Shown one piece after another: positions 44,902-56,344 of a stretch of DNA of 64,000 nt. Source of the DNA: Acanthamoeba sp. SK_2022b (lineage: Eukaryota > Discosea > Longamoebia > Acanthamoebidae); assembly GCA_027943245.1 (NCBI GenBank), contig JANDJZ010000005.1:1-64000 (forward strand), in the 5' to 3' direction. The position numbers and the translations under genes are program-made. Positions within the stretch are counted from its first letter, which is position 1. Every line of letters starts with the position of its first letter. The notes under the pieces are model-generated. The model had not been told where the DNA came from, did not search any database, and saw nothing but the letters and a program-made list of their open reading frames with translations.

Positions 44902-47464
44902 ATGAAAGCATCACTGCACAATGTGCGGTCGCCCGTGCGCCTTCCACGGTTCGTTGGCCTGGAGTCAGCCAACCATCTTCGCCGAAGCCTCAATTTCAGC
45001 GGATCGGCTCTTCTCTTGGCGTCCGCGCAGCGGAGGTGGGCCACGTCTTCAGCCACCGATGTGCGCCCCCTTAAGCCCAAGCTACCGCGCGGGCCATCCA
45101 TGAAATCACCCCTGCTCGACATGCCGGCCCCACTCTCGCACGTATCGCAATTAAAAACACCATCTACCCGCATCACTACCCTCCCCAACGGCGTGCGCGT
45201 GGCCACCGAGGAGACCTATGGGCAAGCCACCGCCATGGGTGTGTTCATCGATGCCGGTTCGAGGAATGAGACCTTTGAAACCAACGGCACCACTCACGTG
45301 CTCCAGCGCATGGGGTTCAAGGTACGCCCTATTGCTTCGACGCACCCACGCTTGCTTGCCGGCTGCCGCCCTGCTGCTGCTGACCGGACCTCGTTCAGGC
45401 AACGACGAACAGGACCAGCGCACAGATCGTACAGAAGCTCGAGTCGTTGGGCGTAAATGCCATCTCTTCGTCGTCGCGTGAGGCCATGGTCTACACTGCC
45501 GAAGTCGTTCGCGGTGCGCTTGCCTCGTAATCGAACTTGCCATGTGTCTTGTGCGTCTTCCGTGCGTAGCGCTCATGCTCGGTGTCTCTCTCCCCAGGTG
45601 ACGTCGAAGAGGTGATCGAGGTGCTTGCCGATTCTGTCACCAACCCGCTGCTCTTGGAGGAAGACATCCAGGAGCAGAAGATCGCCGTTGGTATGGCGCC
45701 GCCCTGATGCTTCTCTCACACACCTGGTCATCTTCTGACAATCACCACCATCAACCTCCACCTCTGTCGATCGGCAATAGGCAGGGAGCTGGACGAATTA
45801 GTACACGACCCGCCGTCGTGGCTTCCCGAGATGCTGCACGAGCTGGCCTATGGCCCGGAGGGCCTCGGGCTGAGGTAACCACCACTCCAGGGCTTCTCTA
45901 TTTCGTTGGTTTACAGTTATTTGAGACTCCGTTGTCACTCAACCCGGTCCTTGTGCCCTGCAGCCACTTGTGCCCGCCGGACCATCTTGAGCGTATTGGC
46001 CGCGAGCAGCTCCATAACTTCGTCAAGACCTACTACGTGGGCCCGCGCACGGTGGTGGCCGCCGCGGGCGTCGAGCACGACTCCTTTGTGGAGCTGTGCG
46101 CTAAGCATTTCAGCAGCCTTCCCGTCGCGGACGGCGGCAAGCCTCGCAACGTTCACAGCGTGTACCGCGGGTGCGCACTTTCTCAGCTCCTTCCTCTAAC
46201 ACGCACCCAACGAGGGAGCTTCCATCGCTCATCTCTGTTGTCTATTCGTCCACACGATAGAGGAGCGCACATTGAATTGATGAGTCCCGAGAACGAGAAA
46301 CGGCTGCAAGAGTTGCAGGCCGAGTCTGACAAGCCGCCTCCCTCTCACATTGCCCTTGTTTTCCAAGTACCATTTGGCCACTGCTCTTTTTTCATACGCA
46401 TGTGTAGACCCCTCCGTTCCCCGCCTCTCTGAGTCACTAACGCTGCTCATCACCTACGCGGCTTTAGGGATCGTCACTGAACGACCCCGACCTGTATGCA
46501 ACTTGCGTTCTTCAGAGCCTGCTCGGCGGAGGGTCTTCGTTCAGGTTCGTCTCGCCAGGTCTAGCGTGCACCATGACCGGCCATTGCAAAATCGAGTCTT
46601 CTAATTTAGGTGGGGTTGGGCCATGTATGCAGTTCTGGCGGTCCGGGTAAGGGCATGTACACCCGCCTGTACCGACGCGTGCTCAACAACTATGGCTTCG
46701 TCGATTCCGCCTCCTGCTTCAACTCCTTCTACCTCGATTCGGGTAAGTGCCTGGAAGTTATGGACGTCTGCCAATTCGGTGGTATCTCAACCGTGCCCGT
46801 TTGTGTTGCCAACAAATGGCGTTGGGTGGGCGCTGTATAGGGCTGTTCGGTATCTATGCTACGGCCGAGCACCGGGAGATCGGTAACATGCTTCAAATTA
46901 TGTGCCTGGAGCTGGTGGACTTGACCGGCTTCTCGTCGCCCATCGAACAGGAGGAGTTTGACCGAGCCAAGAACCAACTTAGATCAGGTACAGCCCCCCC
47001 CCAACTCTTTGTCCGCCGGCTATGCGACAGCAACGAGTCAGCTGCGCCTGCCATCGGTGTCACTGATGGCCGATCCCGCTCCTGTGATCTCTCCTATAGG
47101 CATCTTCATGAACCTGGAGCAGCGAGCCGTGTTGTGTGACGACATTGGGCGCCAGGTTCTCTCCTACGGCGAACGCAAATCTGCTCAAGAGCTGAGTGAT
47201 TTGATCGAAAAGGTGCCCCTCGCGTCCAACCTTACGCGCGTTCCAGTTCAGGGGAGGGCTCAGGAGTCTCAACCTTGCTGTCCACAGGTGACCATCGACG
47301 ATGTTAAGCGCGTGGCTCGACGCATCCTGTCTACAAAACCCACGATGGCGGTCTACACGCCCGAGAATTACGCCAAGCTCATCCCCTCCCACGAGCAACT
47401 GTGCGCGTGGTTCGACTCCATCAACCAGACGCTCGACGGCAAGGAGCCCAGCGAAAGCAAGTAA
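44902..47464 (+). CDS. PMPCA: Mitochondrial processing peptidase alpha subunit
   Basis: About ten exons. The start is an Arg/Ser-rich mitochondrial presequence, then TRITTLPNGVRVATEE and an M16-type N-domain in which the zinc motif is degenerate (THVLQRMGFK), as expected for the non-catalytic alpha subunit. The glycine-rich substrate loop is split over an intron: LLGGGSSF and GGPGKGMYTRLY. C-terminal blocks are EEFDRAKNQLRS, LEQRAVLCDDIGRQVL and VTIDDVKRVARRIL. It forms the matrix presequence protease with MPP beta. One intron carries a nine-C run at 46,994. Confidence 0.88.
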
Positions 47465-47604
47465 AGCCTGACTGTCTTCCGAAGAAACAAACGCTTTCTC
47501 TTCTGCTTCCTCGCCTCTTCGTGTGCTTCTCCCCCGCATTTGTCCGCTTCGTGGCAACTGGCTCGTTGCGCGTATAAAGCTTAAACGTGAACGAGGAACT
47601 CAGC

Positions 47605-48344
47605 ATGACGGAGGCCCGTGAAGCGCTCAAGTCTGTGGAGGAAGTGATGGAGGCGGCCACCTATGCCACCTTCATTACGACAGATTCGGAAAACACACCT
47701 CAGGCCAGGTGGGCGGGGTCCCTAACGCTCGAGCCAATCTTATCACCCCCTTTAATTTGCCCAAATCTCTCCCTCCAGACTCGTGCATCCAAGCCGACCC
47801 GAGAACGACTTCGCGGTTATACATATCACCACCAACCCGGTCACGCGGAAGGTGGAGCAGCTGCGTAACAACGGAGCGTCGGCACTGAGCTACACCGCCA
47901 AGGACTTGCAGGCCTACGTGACTTTACTCGGCCGCACCACCATTGCCGCCGATCCAGCGCTGCTGCTGAAGCATTGGCGCGAAGACCTCGCCGTCAACTA
48001 CGCTGGCGGACCCTTGGGCACTCTGCACACCTGCCCCATAGCCCTACCACGCCTGTCCACTTCTTCTAACTCAACGTTCAGGAGGCAACTTTGCTGTGCT
48101 TGAGTTCAAACCGTATCAGATAGAGATCGTCAGCCACCACCATTCGATTGCGAGTGACCCCAACAGGTACCCGGAGTGTGGACGCATCACGTCATGGATA
48201 GGCCCATCGCTTAACAAACAACGCCACAGGTGGCAACCTCTGGTACTGCGGAGGGAAGGAGACTCGTGGCAGGTGGACCCGCGTTCCCTGCAGTGCAGGC
48301 AGCAATCCGCCAAACCGGATGACGGTCATCCGGCCAAGCCGTGA
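47605..48344 (+). CDS. Pyridoxamine 5'-phosphate oxidase-fold protein
   Basis: The first ATG is 47605; exon 1 ends 47708 and exon 2 begins 47779. The order of blocks is that of FMN-binding general-stress or PNPOx-like proteins: VMEAATYATFITTDSENTPQ, ARLVHPSRPENDFAVIHITT, NPVTRKVEQLRNNGASALSY, a GRTTIAADPALLLKHW segment, FKPYQIEIV and WQPLVLRREGDSW. It probably binds a flavin; the substrate is unknown. Its stop lies only 17 bases from the stop of the converging Nudix gene. Confidence 0.7.
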
Positions 48345-48361
48345 CGCGTCGTCATGTTGAC

Positions 48362-49848
48362 TCAGAGAGAAGCGGAGTGGTAGAGAGTGTTGGTCCCCGA
48401 ACGGAAGACGATGGGCAGGGTCTCCGCGGCCAGACCGCGGTAGCCACCCTCTCCGGCACTCTTCCCCGCCACCTCGATTATCTTTTTGTACAGGCCTGTG
48501 TGCAAACACGAGGAGGAGCAACAGCCAACAAAATTCAAAAAGCCTGAGACACACGAGACGGTGATGCGTGTGTGAGCCGAGGAGGAGCCTACCCTTGTAG
48601 TAGGGCAGATCCACAAACTCGGATAGCTGAACGGGTTAAACGAATGGTAAGAGAGGCACCGGTGAGGGGGGGGGGTAGCAGTACGGGCATCCATTGGCAC
48701 TCCTCTATTTCACTGTCCTGCTTTTTGATCTCGAAGCTGAGAGGCTCCAGCCGGCACACGAAGTAGAAATCGGACCTTTTTGTCAAAATGATTGTCCAGC
48801 GCGTCAGCAATGCGCGGATGTATGTCGTTCACAAGGGCGTGTGTTCACCTCCCAAAGAAGCTGTTGGTGTTTTCTCGGAGGCACAGAAGGGAAACAAACC
48901 TCTGTCAAGACAAGACTCAAAGAAGGGTCAATGAAGGCGTCTTTGGAGAGGGGAGGTGGAGAGCGTTAGGCAACGGGCGTACCGCGTCGATACCTGTCTC
49001 CTCTTTCACCTCTCGCACCACGCCATCCTTGATCTCCTCGCCCAGCTCTAGCATGCCGCCGGGTAACTGCAGCAAGGGTAGCAGTGAGGTGGGTGGTGAG
49101 CCCCTGGAGGTAATAGCGCACCTTCCATATCTTGGTGATCGGTCCATTTCTCTCTTTGATCACCAGTATCTCCTGTGTCTTGTCGTTGATCACCACACCC
49201 CCGACCTGATTGCGGCCAACCCCCCCCATCAACAGGAGTGCAGCCATGTGCACGGGAGAAGGCACGGACGTACGCCTGCGTAGTGGGAAGCAAAGTTGGG
49301 GAGCGTCGAGCATGTTTTGTTGGGTAGCCACAGCGTTAGCATCACGTATTGCGGGTCGGCGTGATGAAACTTGAAGCCCAGCTAGTCCGCGATGGCCAGG
49401 TGAGCACACAGGACGAGGGCGTGATGTGCATGAGAGAGTACCTCGACCGCGATGGAGATAAGGTGCGCCTTGGCGGAGGGGACCTTGAGCCACACCCCTC
49501 GCTTCTCCTCCTCGCGCCACTGCGCGAGCGAGGCTTGGAGCCAGGTGCCACAAATAGAGGGGGGGGGATCAGTGCTTGAGCTCTAAACCAAACAACGACC
49601 ACACCTTCAAGCATCTGTCCGAACACGACGAGGTCACCAGGCAGTGCGTCGGCATCGACAAGAACGCCGCCATAGTGGTCACCTGTGGCCTTGAGCTTTT
49701 CCTCCATCGTGCTTTTGCTGCGTTTGCAGCTGCAACAGTCGATTTTGTCACCATGGGAAAATCGGATATCCCGCGCAGATGAAAGATCACAACCAACTTT
49801 ATCAAAAGCTCTGCAAATAATCTCTTCGCGAGTTGCTCCATCTTTCAT
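48362..49848 (-). CDS. NUDT6: Nudix hydrolase, NUDT6/plant NUDX2 type
   Basis: The frame opens at 49848 (an in-frame ATG at 49710, near MEEKLKATG, may be the real start). A pre-Nudix domain reads GVWLKVPSAKAHLISIAVE, LGFKFHHADPQYVMLTLWLP, followed by GVGRNQVGGVVINDKTQEIL. The Nudix box is GGMLELGEEIKDGVVREVKE then ETGID, with all catalytic glutamates. The C-terminal part SDFYFVCRLEPLSFEIKKQD and EIEECQWMP matches this subfamily. The substrate is unknown (nucleoside diphosphate derivatives). Two introns contain G runs on the plus strand, that is C on the sense strand. Confidence 0.8.
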
Positions 49849-49943
49849 AGGGATGCGCTGGCCAACTCGTCCGTCTCTTACTTACACCCTAACCCTAAGT
49901 CAATTCTCCCAATTTACAATCGTAGGCAATCGTCGTCGTCGAT

Positions 49944-50549
49944 CTAGTAGTAGGAGCAGCACTGGTTCGTTTTCTTAGCCTGCCACAAAAATTGCTTGCT
50001 CGATGCGCTCAGATCTTCGCTTCGCTCGATGATGCTGTCTAGCTTTTCTCCTCGATTGAGCAGATCTTCCATCGAATGATGCAGAATCTCCTTCACCTCA
50101 TCCAATTCTTTCTGGATGCGCGAGATGTTATCCGCTTCGTCCGGCTTCTGGTACTTGGCGAGCAGGTCCTTAATAGACGGCGTAACCATCTGGGTGTCGG
50201 TGTTGAAGTTGAGCCACTTGTCCCCATTGGCAGTACGGAACTCGGACAGGGCGAGGGCGCAGAGGGAGAGAGCCACACGCGTAGGGTATGACTTGTCGGT
50301 GACGACCGCTGCCGCAAGGTTCTCAACGCTCACGTACACGTGACACACGTAGTCGCCTTCATCGATGACGTTCTTCTCGCCTGGCCGCGTGCGCTGCACA
50401 ACCTGCCTGATGAAGAAGGTCACCAGCTCCTGGACAGTGCCTCGCTTGAAGAAGCCGAACGAACTGAGCTCGTAATCGGTGCTGAGGAGGGTGGGTGAGG
50501 TCTCGGGCCCCTTGTGCTTGAGAAGGGCGATGGCGAACAGCTGCGGCAT
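49944..50549 (-). CDS. YKT6: YKT6-like R-SNARE with unusual C-terminus
   Basis: A single exon of 201 residues. The longin domain starts MPQLFAIALLKHK and includes SFGFFKRGTVQELVTFFIRQ; the SNARE motif spans RIQKELDEVKEILHHSMEDL and LNRGEKLDSIIERSEDLSA. YKT6 acts in ER-Golgi, vacuolar and autophagic fusion and is normally anchored by a farnesylated CaaX cysteine next to a palmitoylated one. Here the chain ends TNQCCSYY, so both cysteines are present but the CaaX box (CSYY) is atypical. It is the only gene here with no intron apart from actin, the 28.3-kb orphan and the DIRS frames. Confidence 0.9.
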   Translation of the reverse strand: MPQLFAIALLKHKGPETSPTLLSTDYELSSFGFFKRGTVQELVTFFIRQVVQRTRPGEKNVIDEGDYVCHVYVSVENLAAAVVTDKSYPTRVALSLCALALSEFRTANGDKWLNFNTDTQMVTPSIKDLLAKYQKPDEADNISRIQKELDEVKEILHHSMEDLLNRGEKLDSIIERSEDLSASSKQFLWQAKKTNQCCSYY

Positions 50550-50820
50550 TATTGAGATGGAGGCTTAGCGTTCAAGGGGTGCGGCTGGTGGGAAGATGGC
50601 GATAAGAGGGGAAAAGAATTAAGAAGCGGGCTTGTAGTTGGTTACGTGCGGGTGTGGATGATGTGCGTTAGATTTGTTGATGGAAGAAGGATGTTGGCCT
50701 ACACGTCAGCAGCGCAGGCACCGACGGGAACTCAACGAAAGGTGTTCAAAGAATGAGAACGATGAAGAAGCGACAGAAACCACCGAGAAATCATTTGCGC
50801 GCTGCTGGCGCGCAGGCAGA

Positions 50821-52157
50821 TCACGAGACTGGGGAAGCTGAGGATGGAGGGGAGACAGTTGGTCGTCGCTCTTCCTCTGGTAGGATGGACCAGTACGGGC
50901 TGACTTGACCGACTCGAGGCCAGTTGAAGTCTTCAACAGAATCCCAGAAGTTGACCGGGACGTTAAGCGACTCCTAGTGTTTGCAATGTGAGTTGCCGGC
51001 AACTGGAAAGTAAGAATAGGGCACGGGTGATCCTACCCCAAGTTGCTCTTCCAGCTGCGGATAGCTGAAGTTGTATGGCGCTACGCGTATTCTATCACAG
51101 TTCTCGATGATAGGCTTACTCCTCGCCAACAGATAGAAATCGCTACCTGTGGTGTTGTGCACGCGCAGCTGCTCAGGGAGGAAAGAGTGAGTCCGTGTGC
51201 AATCGCGTAGAGATGACGAGCACGTCTCCAAGACGACTCATACCTGTTGAGCAGCGAGTGAGAAGGAGCACGATTGGCAGTCATAGAGTAGCACCGAACC
51301 GGCCACCGGTCCTACAAACACTTGGCAGTTCTTGAGGTTGTGCATCCTGAAGAGTATCCGCGCTCGTTAGTTGGTATCGGCGCCGACTCGGTTCTCGATT
51401 CACATGGAGAAGAGACACCTGATGGCGCGCAACGGAGTGCATATGTACACTGCGCAATCCGTCAAGTTGGACAGCGAAAAGTCGACCATGTCGCCCTTTC
51501 GCTCCGATGCTGCCTTGTACAGGACCCGGTGCTGGAGATCGTTGAATCCTTCTTCATCGGCAATGACACGCGCGGTAGCCTTAGAGCGAGTGCGTGTTAG
51601 GTGCACGCGTTAATGGAGCGAAAGGGCTAGGGAGAGTACTGCAGCACTCTCTTGGCCGCTTTTGGGCACTGCTGCCGCAGCCTGCGATGTCTGCTTTGGA
51701 GCAGGTTGCCGCGACTTGAAAGCAAACTTCTTCTTCGGCCGGTGAAGTTCTCGCTGCTTGGTCAACGCTTCTGTGAGGCTGTTGATGGCCTGGTCGTGGT
51801 GATGGAAAAATGGTCAGTCGGAGTGTCAGGCCTACTTACTACTTGGGGAGAGCCAGGTACGTTTTGGGCGGACCTGACGTCGTATGGCGGGAGAAAGAAG
51901 GCAGATTCGTTAAGCAACTTCTGAGCAGTCTGAATGCTGGCCTCGAATCGCTTCAACTGCTCCAAGACCTCTTCGCCGGGCTTTGGCTCTTCCTTGTCAA
52001 GTCGCGCAGCGTCGTTCTTTAGCGAATTGAAGCGAGCCCAAAATTCATTCACCTGCACGCTTGCAGATTCCTCTCTGGTGCCTTCCTGGTCACGTCTTCC
52101 CCTCTGAGTGGCAAAATGGCGATCGAGCCGACTTTTGTTTGCTTGATTCACCTCCAT
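50821..52157 (-). CDS. TBCC: Tubulin-binding cofactor C
   Basis: Multi-exon, start ATG at 52157. The N-terminal spectrin-like domain contains VQVNEFWARFNSLKNDAARL and a coiled helix; the middle is Gln/Ala/Lys-rich. The C-terminal CARP/beta-helix domain reads LRMHNLKNCQVFVGPVAGSV, LYDCQSCSFSLAAQQLRVHN, SKPIIENCDRIRVAPYNFSY and VPVNFWDSVEDFNWPR. TBCC is the GTPase-activating cofactor of the tubulin-folding supercomplex. The usual catalytic arginine should lie in the CQQLR segment, seen here as AAQQLRVH. It is divergent from NUP88 with a shared 168-base promoter. Confidence 0.85.
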
Positions 52158-52325
52158 CTGTTTGTGGGTGTTCACGCGTGTTGTGTTTGGCGCGCGTTTC
52201 TTTACGGACGAAAAGGAAATGCTTTTCAATAAGAAGGAAAAACAATTTAAATAAGCTGCTCCATCAGCTTCATTCATCGCCAGCTTCTGTTTGCGTCCAC
52301 GGTAGCGACCTGCCGTCACGTTACA

Positions 52326-55300
52326 ATGCACAAAGGTACAGCGTTGCCGCCACATCCAAGTTAATTTGCGGCAAGATTTGTACTTTCATTAAAGGCTGTG
52401 TAAATGTACAGGCTCGGCCTTTCTTCCTACGTTAGAGAACCATGTGGTGTGGAGGGAGGCACAACGGCAGCAGTCTGCCAGTGCGGATCAGTCCAAACTC
52501 GTCCGTAACGTGCTTGCACTGGACAGCTTCCAGCAGCTCTTCGTCCACAATCCAACGGACGGCCGTAGCGAGATTAGGGTTATCAATCTCAAGCGAGTAA
52601 AATCGGAAGGGACAATGTCATATCAGGTAACGATTTTTCACTTCGCGAATTGTCTGGCGGCACAGTGACTCACCCACCTCAAATCGCCAGACGATTCGCT
52701 GCAATCCACCCATCGAGTTTCCCATACGCGAGCTGCTTTTCAACGAGAAGTCCAACTTTCTGTGCGCGGTCGGCCAACACAGGTGTGCCATCATCGAGAT
52801 CTCTGATCATACGAGAAGGGAGTTTTTCAAGGATGAGAACCAGTCCGTGGAGGTCGAGTGCAGGTACGCTCTCATCGGGATGGATAGCCTCTTTTGCCAG
52901 AGCCCGTAGCCGCGCTCTTATACGAGCGCCTGGTGCAGGACGTTCAACATCGGGAGCTACTTCCACACGCTCAACCCTGGCCTGGATGTGCTGAAGGCAG
53001 CATGGCATCCACTGAGTGACAACCATCTTGCTATTCTTGCTTCAGACAACACGCTCAGGTTTGCTTTCCTACAGCCACCCCCAGGCATTGCTATGCGCTG
53101 TCCAAACGACACTCACCGTAGCGCCACGCGCCGCTAGGCTCTATGACTTGGCGTCCGACATCTACGAGCCCGAGCAAGCCCTGCGCTTGAAGGAGCTATG
53201 TCCTTACGACGAAGACTTCGACTTCAATGTCATTGACTTTTCTTTTGGTTCCTCACGACTGGGATGGGACTGCTTCACTATCTATTTCCTGATGGAGGAA
53301 GGTACAGCCCTTCCCGCGTCATGTCGCACTCGACTTGAGTGGAGTCACTTGGCCTTGTTGCTCATCGTTGTCGCATCTTTGCTGCAGGCGAGATATTCGG
53401 ACTGAGTCCTGTGGTGCCGTTTAATGCGCTGATATCTGAGGGCATCCTCGCACGGCTGAAGGAGAAGTCGATGACCAGTTTGGAGAGGAACGACAGCGAT
53501 GTTGCACAAAAGCGGTACCGGACGCAGCTCAGTTGGCTAGCCGAAGGTGTGTCACATGCCACTACGTCAGTTCTACAATTACTGTGTGCTTGTGCTAATT
53601 ATTTCACGATCTCCTTTATCAAGTGAGAGGACAGACGGTCCTCAAGTCGGAGGGCAGCGAATGGGACGCGAACCAAACACACAATGGTAGGGACTTGGTT
53701 CAAAATCTCTTCACAGCGAGGCATTTGTTGTGTGACACGTAGCCTTGCATCACCGTGGCCAACCAATTCGCAGGACGGGAGCCGAGGCAAGGCAAGCGAA
53801 AGGACAGATCGCGTGGGGGCGAAGGGTGGGTTCTTACGAGGATGCCACCCAACAGACTGCTTCTGTCCCCGGCACTCCAGGGCCCTCTGGAGCCCTCGGA
53901 GGGATTCGGACCGCCAAAGAGGGGTGAAGTGGTACATCGCACATCTTCGTTGCACTGCTCTCTTGCACCTTGGCTCAACTGAACTGCTCTCCATGTCGAT
54001 TACCTTCAGCCTGTTGGCATTCTCGCTATTCCGTCGTCGCCCACGGTGATCGTTCGCTGCTTCCTCAATGGCTTCGTGGACATCTTCTTCTCTTTTGACG
54101 ACCTCGAGCCCAACTGGCAACATCTGTCGTCAGGTACGTTCATCTTTTCCATTCCATCGGCCGCAGTGCGTACATGCACGTTCTCATCCCTTTCATTCAG
54201 CGGAGGAGAACGTGGAGAGTGCCGCCTCGCTCACCACATTCGAAAGGATTGACCTAAGTCTTCCGGTAACGTGCCTCACCTCTACTGCCTTCTGCTGTTC
54301 ATGCTGACACAACACATGACCGCTACCGTTTCGTGCAATGGATGTTCAGGTGTTTACAAATGCTAGCCAAGAAGGCCAGCTTCACTTGTCCTCGCTTGCG
54401 CCTGTCATGGCTCTCGATCCCCTCAACAAAGACCAGATCTACATTCGACACGCCGGTGGTACGTACCTCGTGCTGTTGTGCAGGTGCATCACTTTACGCT
54501 CTCCGTTCACTGAGACTCCTCCATGCGTCGTCGCAGGACTGCATGTGCTGCAACTCGCCTGGCTCGAGAAGCTCGAACTATTTGCTCTCTCCGGCAGCCC
54601 TTCCCTTCCTGACCTGCCACCTACCCAGGAGGAGGTTCTCCTCCAAACCGTTTCTTCCGCCTCGGGTTCACTTCCTCTGCCTCATCCCTCGAGACCCGTT
54701 GAACTACATATTCGGAGAGCGATAGCTCACCTGCTATGTACCATTTAGATTCAAGTTCCGCGGAGCCCTCACCGCTGCTCGGGTTCGAGGTCGTGAAGGA
54801 CCCTGCTCTGCACAACTTCCTCATCGCGATCACCTCCACCGTACGTACTAGCGCTGGCTCAATGGGAACCTCCTTCCCACCGCTCTGATCCGCTCGTGTC
54901 TGCGCACAATAGTGGAAGTGCCTCTGCCTCAAGCTGGACGATTCGGCCTATGCGGTTCTCCCTGCTCCGCCAACCATCCCCTTGGCTCCACTTTCTCACG
55001 TCACGGCCAGCAGTGCGTCTTCCCCGCACTCATGCGCCGTCGCTGATATGGCTCACTCGTTCCTGCTCTCTATGTTACGGCAGCCGTATCAGCTCAAAGC
55101 CCGTTTGAAGCCGCCATTCTGCCTCTGTTAGAGAAAAAGCTTCCACGGTAGCCCTTCTCTTCCCGCCTTCTGCACGTGTTTCTTCTTCCACCGTGGTGAA
55201 TACTCCATCTGGCTTTGCAGCATTCCGTCCATCTCCACGCGGGATGCGGGAGCGTTCTCCTATTCATCTCCCGAGGCGCTTCAGTTCATGGTGGAGCGAT

Positions 55301-56189
55301 GCCAGCTCCTCCGACGGGAATATGTTCTTCATATCAAGAGCCTGAACGCCGAGATCCACAACCAGTGCGTGTTCTCGGTCCTTGCGCGTTGGCGCAATAT
55401 TGGGAGATATGTTCTCATGCCTCACACTCAAACAGAGCCAAGGTGTTGAACTCGGTGCAGGAGAAACAGGAGGAACAAGTCCGAGTGATCGCCGACGCCG
55501 TGGAGAGGCTGCAGCAGCAGGGCGATGATTTACAGGTTGAGCTCCCAACCCCTCCCTTTCCCACATCAACTCTGCGTGCGTAGCGGTTTCTCACCAAGCC
55601 GAATGGTCCCGCTAGGCCAAGATACAGAGAGCATCGGAGGTCCAGCAGATGCTCACAGAGCGCTCGCAAATCGTATGAATCTCGCGCTCGTTTCTACGAC
55701 TGGTGTATGCATGAACGCCTCACTTCACTTACACGTGACGCGTTTGTCCATACCAGGTAATGGAGTTGATCACGTCGCAGAAACAGGGCCTCTCCTTGGC
55801 CGAGAAACAGTTCCTCAAGGAGCTTAGAGAAAAGAAGCAAATGCTTCCGGTCTTGCAGGCAAAGATCGAACAGGTTTGCCGGCAGGTCTTTTTTGTTCTT
55901 CCCCCCCCCCCCCATTGCTGACGCATCGTGAATGAGACAGCTGCGCAAACAATCGAAAGAACTGCTTGAGACGCAGGAGGAGACCCCCTACGCCATCAGC
56001 GAACGACACCTCAAGAAGATCCAGCCCATCCTCGAGGAAGAATATCCTTTTAGCCTCCGTGTGTGCGCGTTGTGGTGTGGAGTGCTTTTTTCTCCTTAAC
56101 TCCAACTCACGATGAAGATGATCAAGGAAACCGTGGAAGGCATGAGGAAGCTGCAGATCGACGTCGACAAGGAGTTCCCCGATACCTAA
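52326..56189 (+). CDS. NUP88: Nucleoporin NUP88
   Basis: A gene with many small exons. The first exon appears to be only 10 bases (52326-52335, ATGCACAAAG); joined to 52412 it gives MHKGSAFLPTLENHVVW, which matches the LPNHVVF start of NUP88. Beta-propeller landmarks follow: IRELLFNEKSNFLCAVGQ, AAWHPLSDNHLAILASDNTL and a DSAYAVLPAPP strand. The C-terminal third is a long coiled coil (RVIADAVERLQQQGDDL, LAEKQFLKELREKKQML) ending MIKETVEGMRKLQIDVDKEF, as in NUP88. It sits on the cytoplasmic face of the nuclear pore with the Nup214 complex. Several middle junctions were not checked for frame. Confidence 0.8.
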
Positions 56190-56344
56190 GCCCTGAGCCG
56201 TGCCACCCTCCACGCCGTCTCTTCCCCGCCACCAAATGTTTCCCCCCTTTTTTGACAAGAAGAGGGACGTGGGCGGAGTTTTTTTTCTCTGACTTTTTCT
56301 TTTTCGGCCTTTCTCCGGCCCACACCGCAAATCAACCTGCGGAA

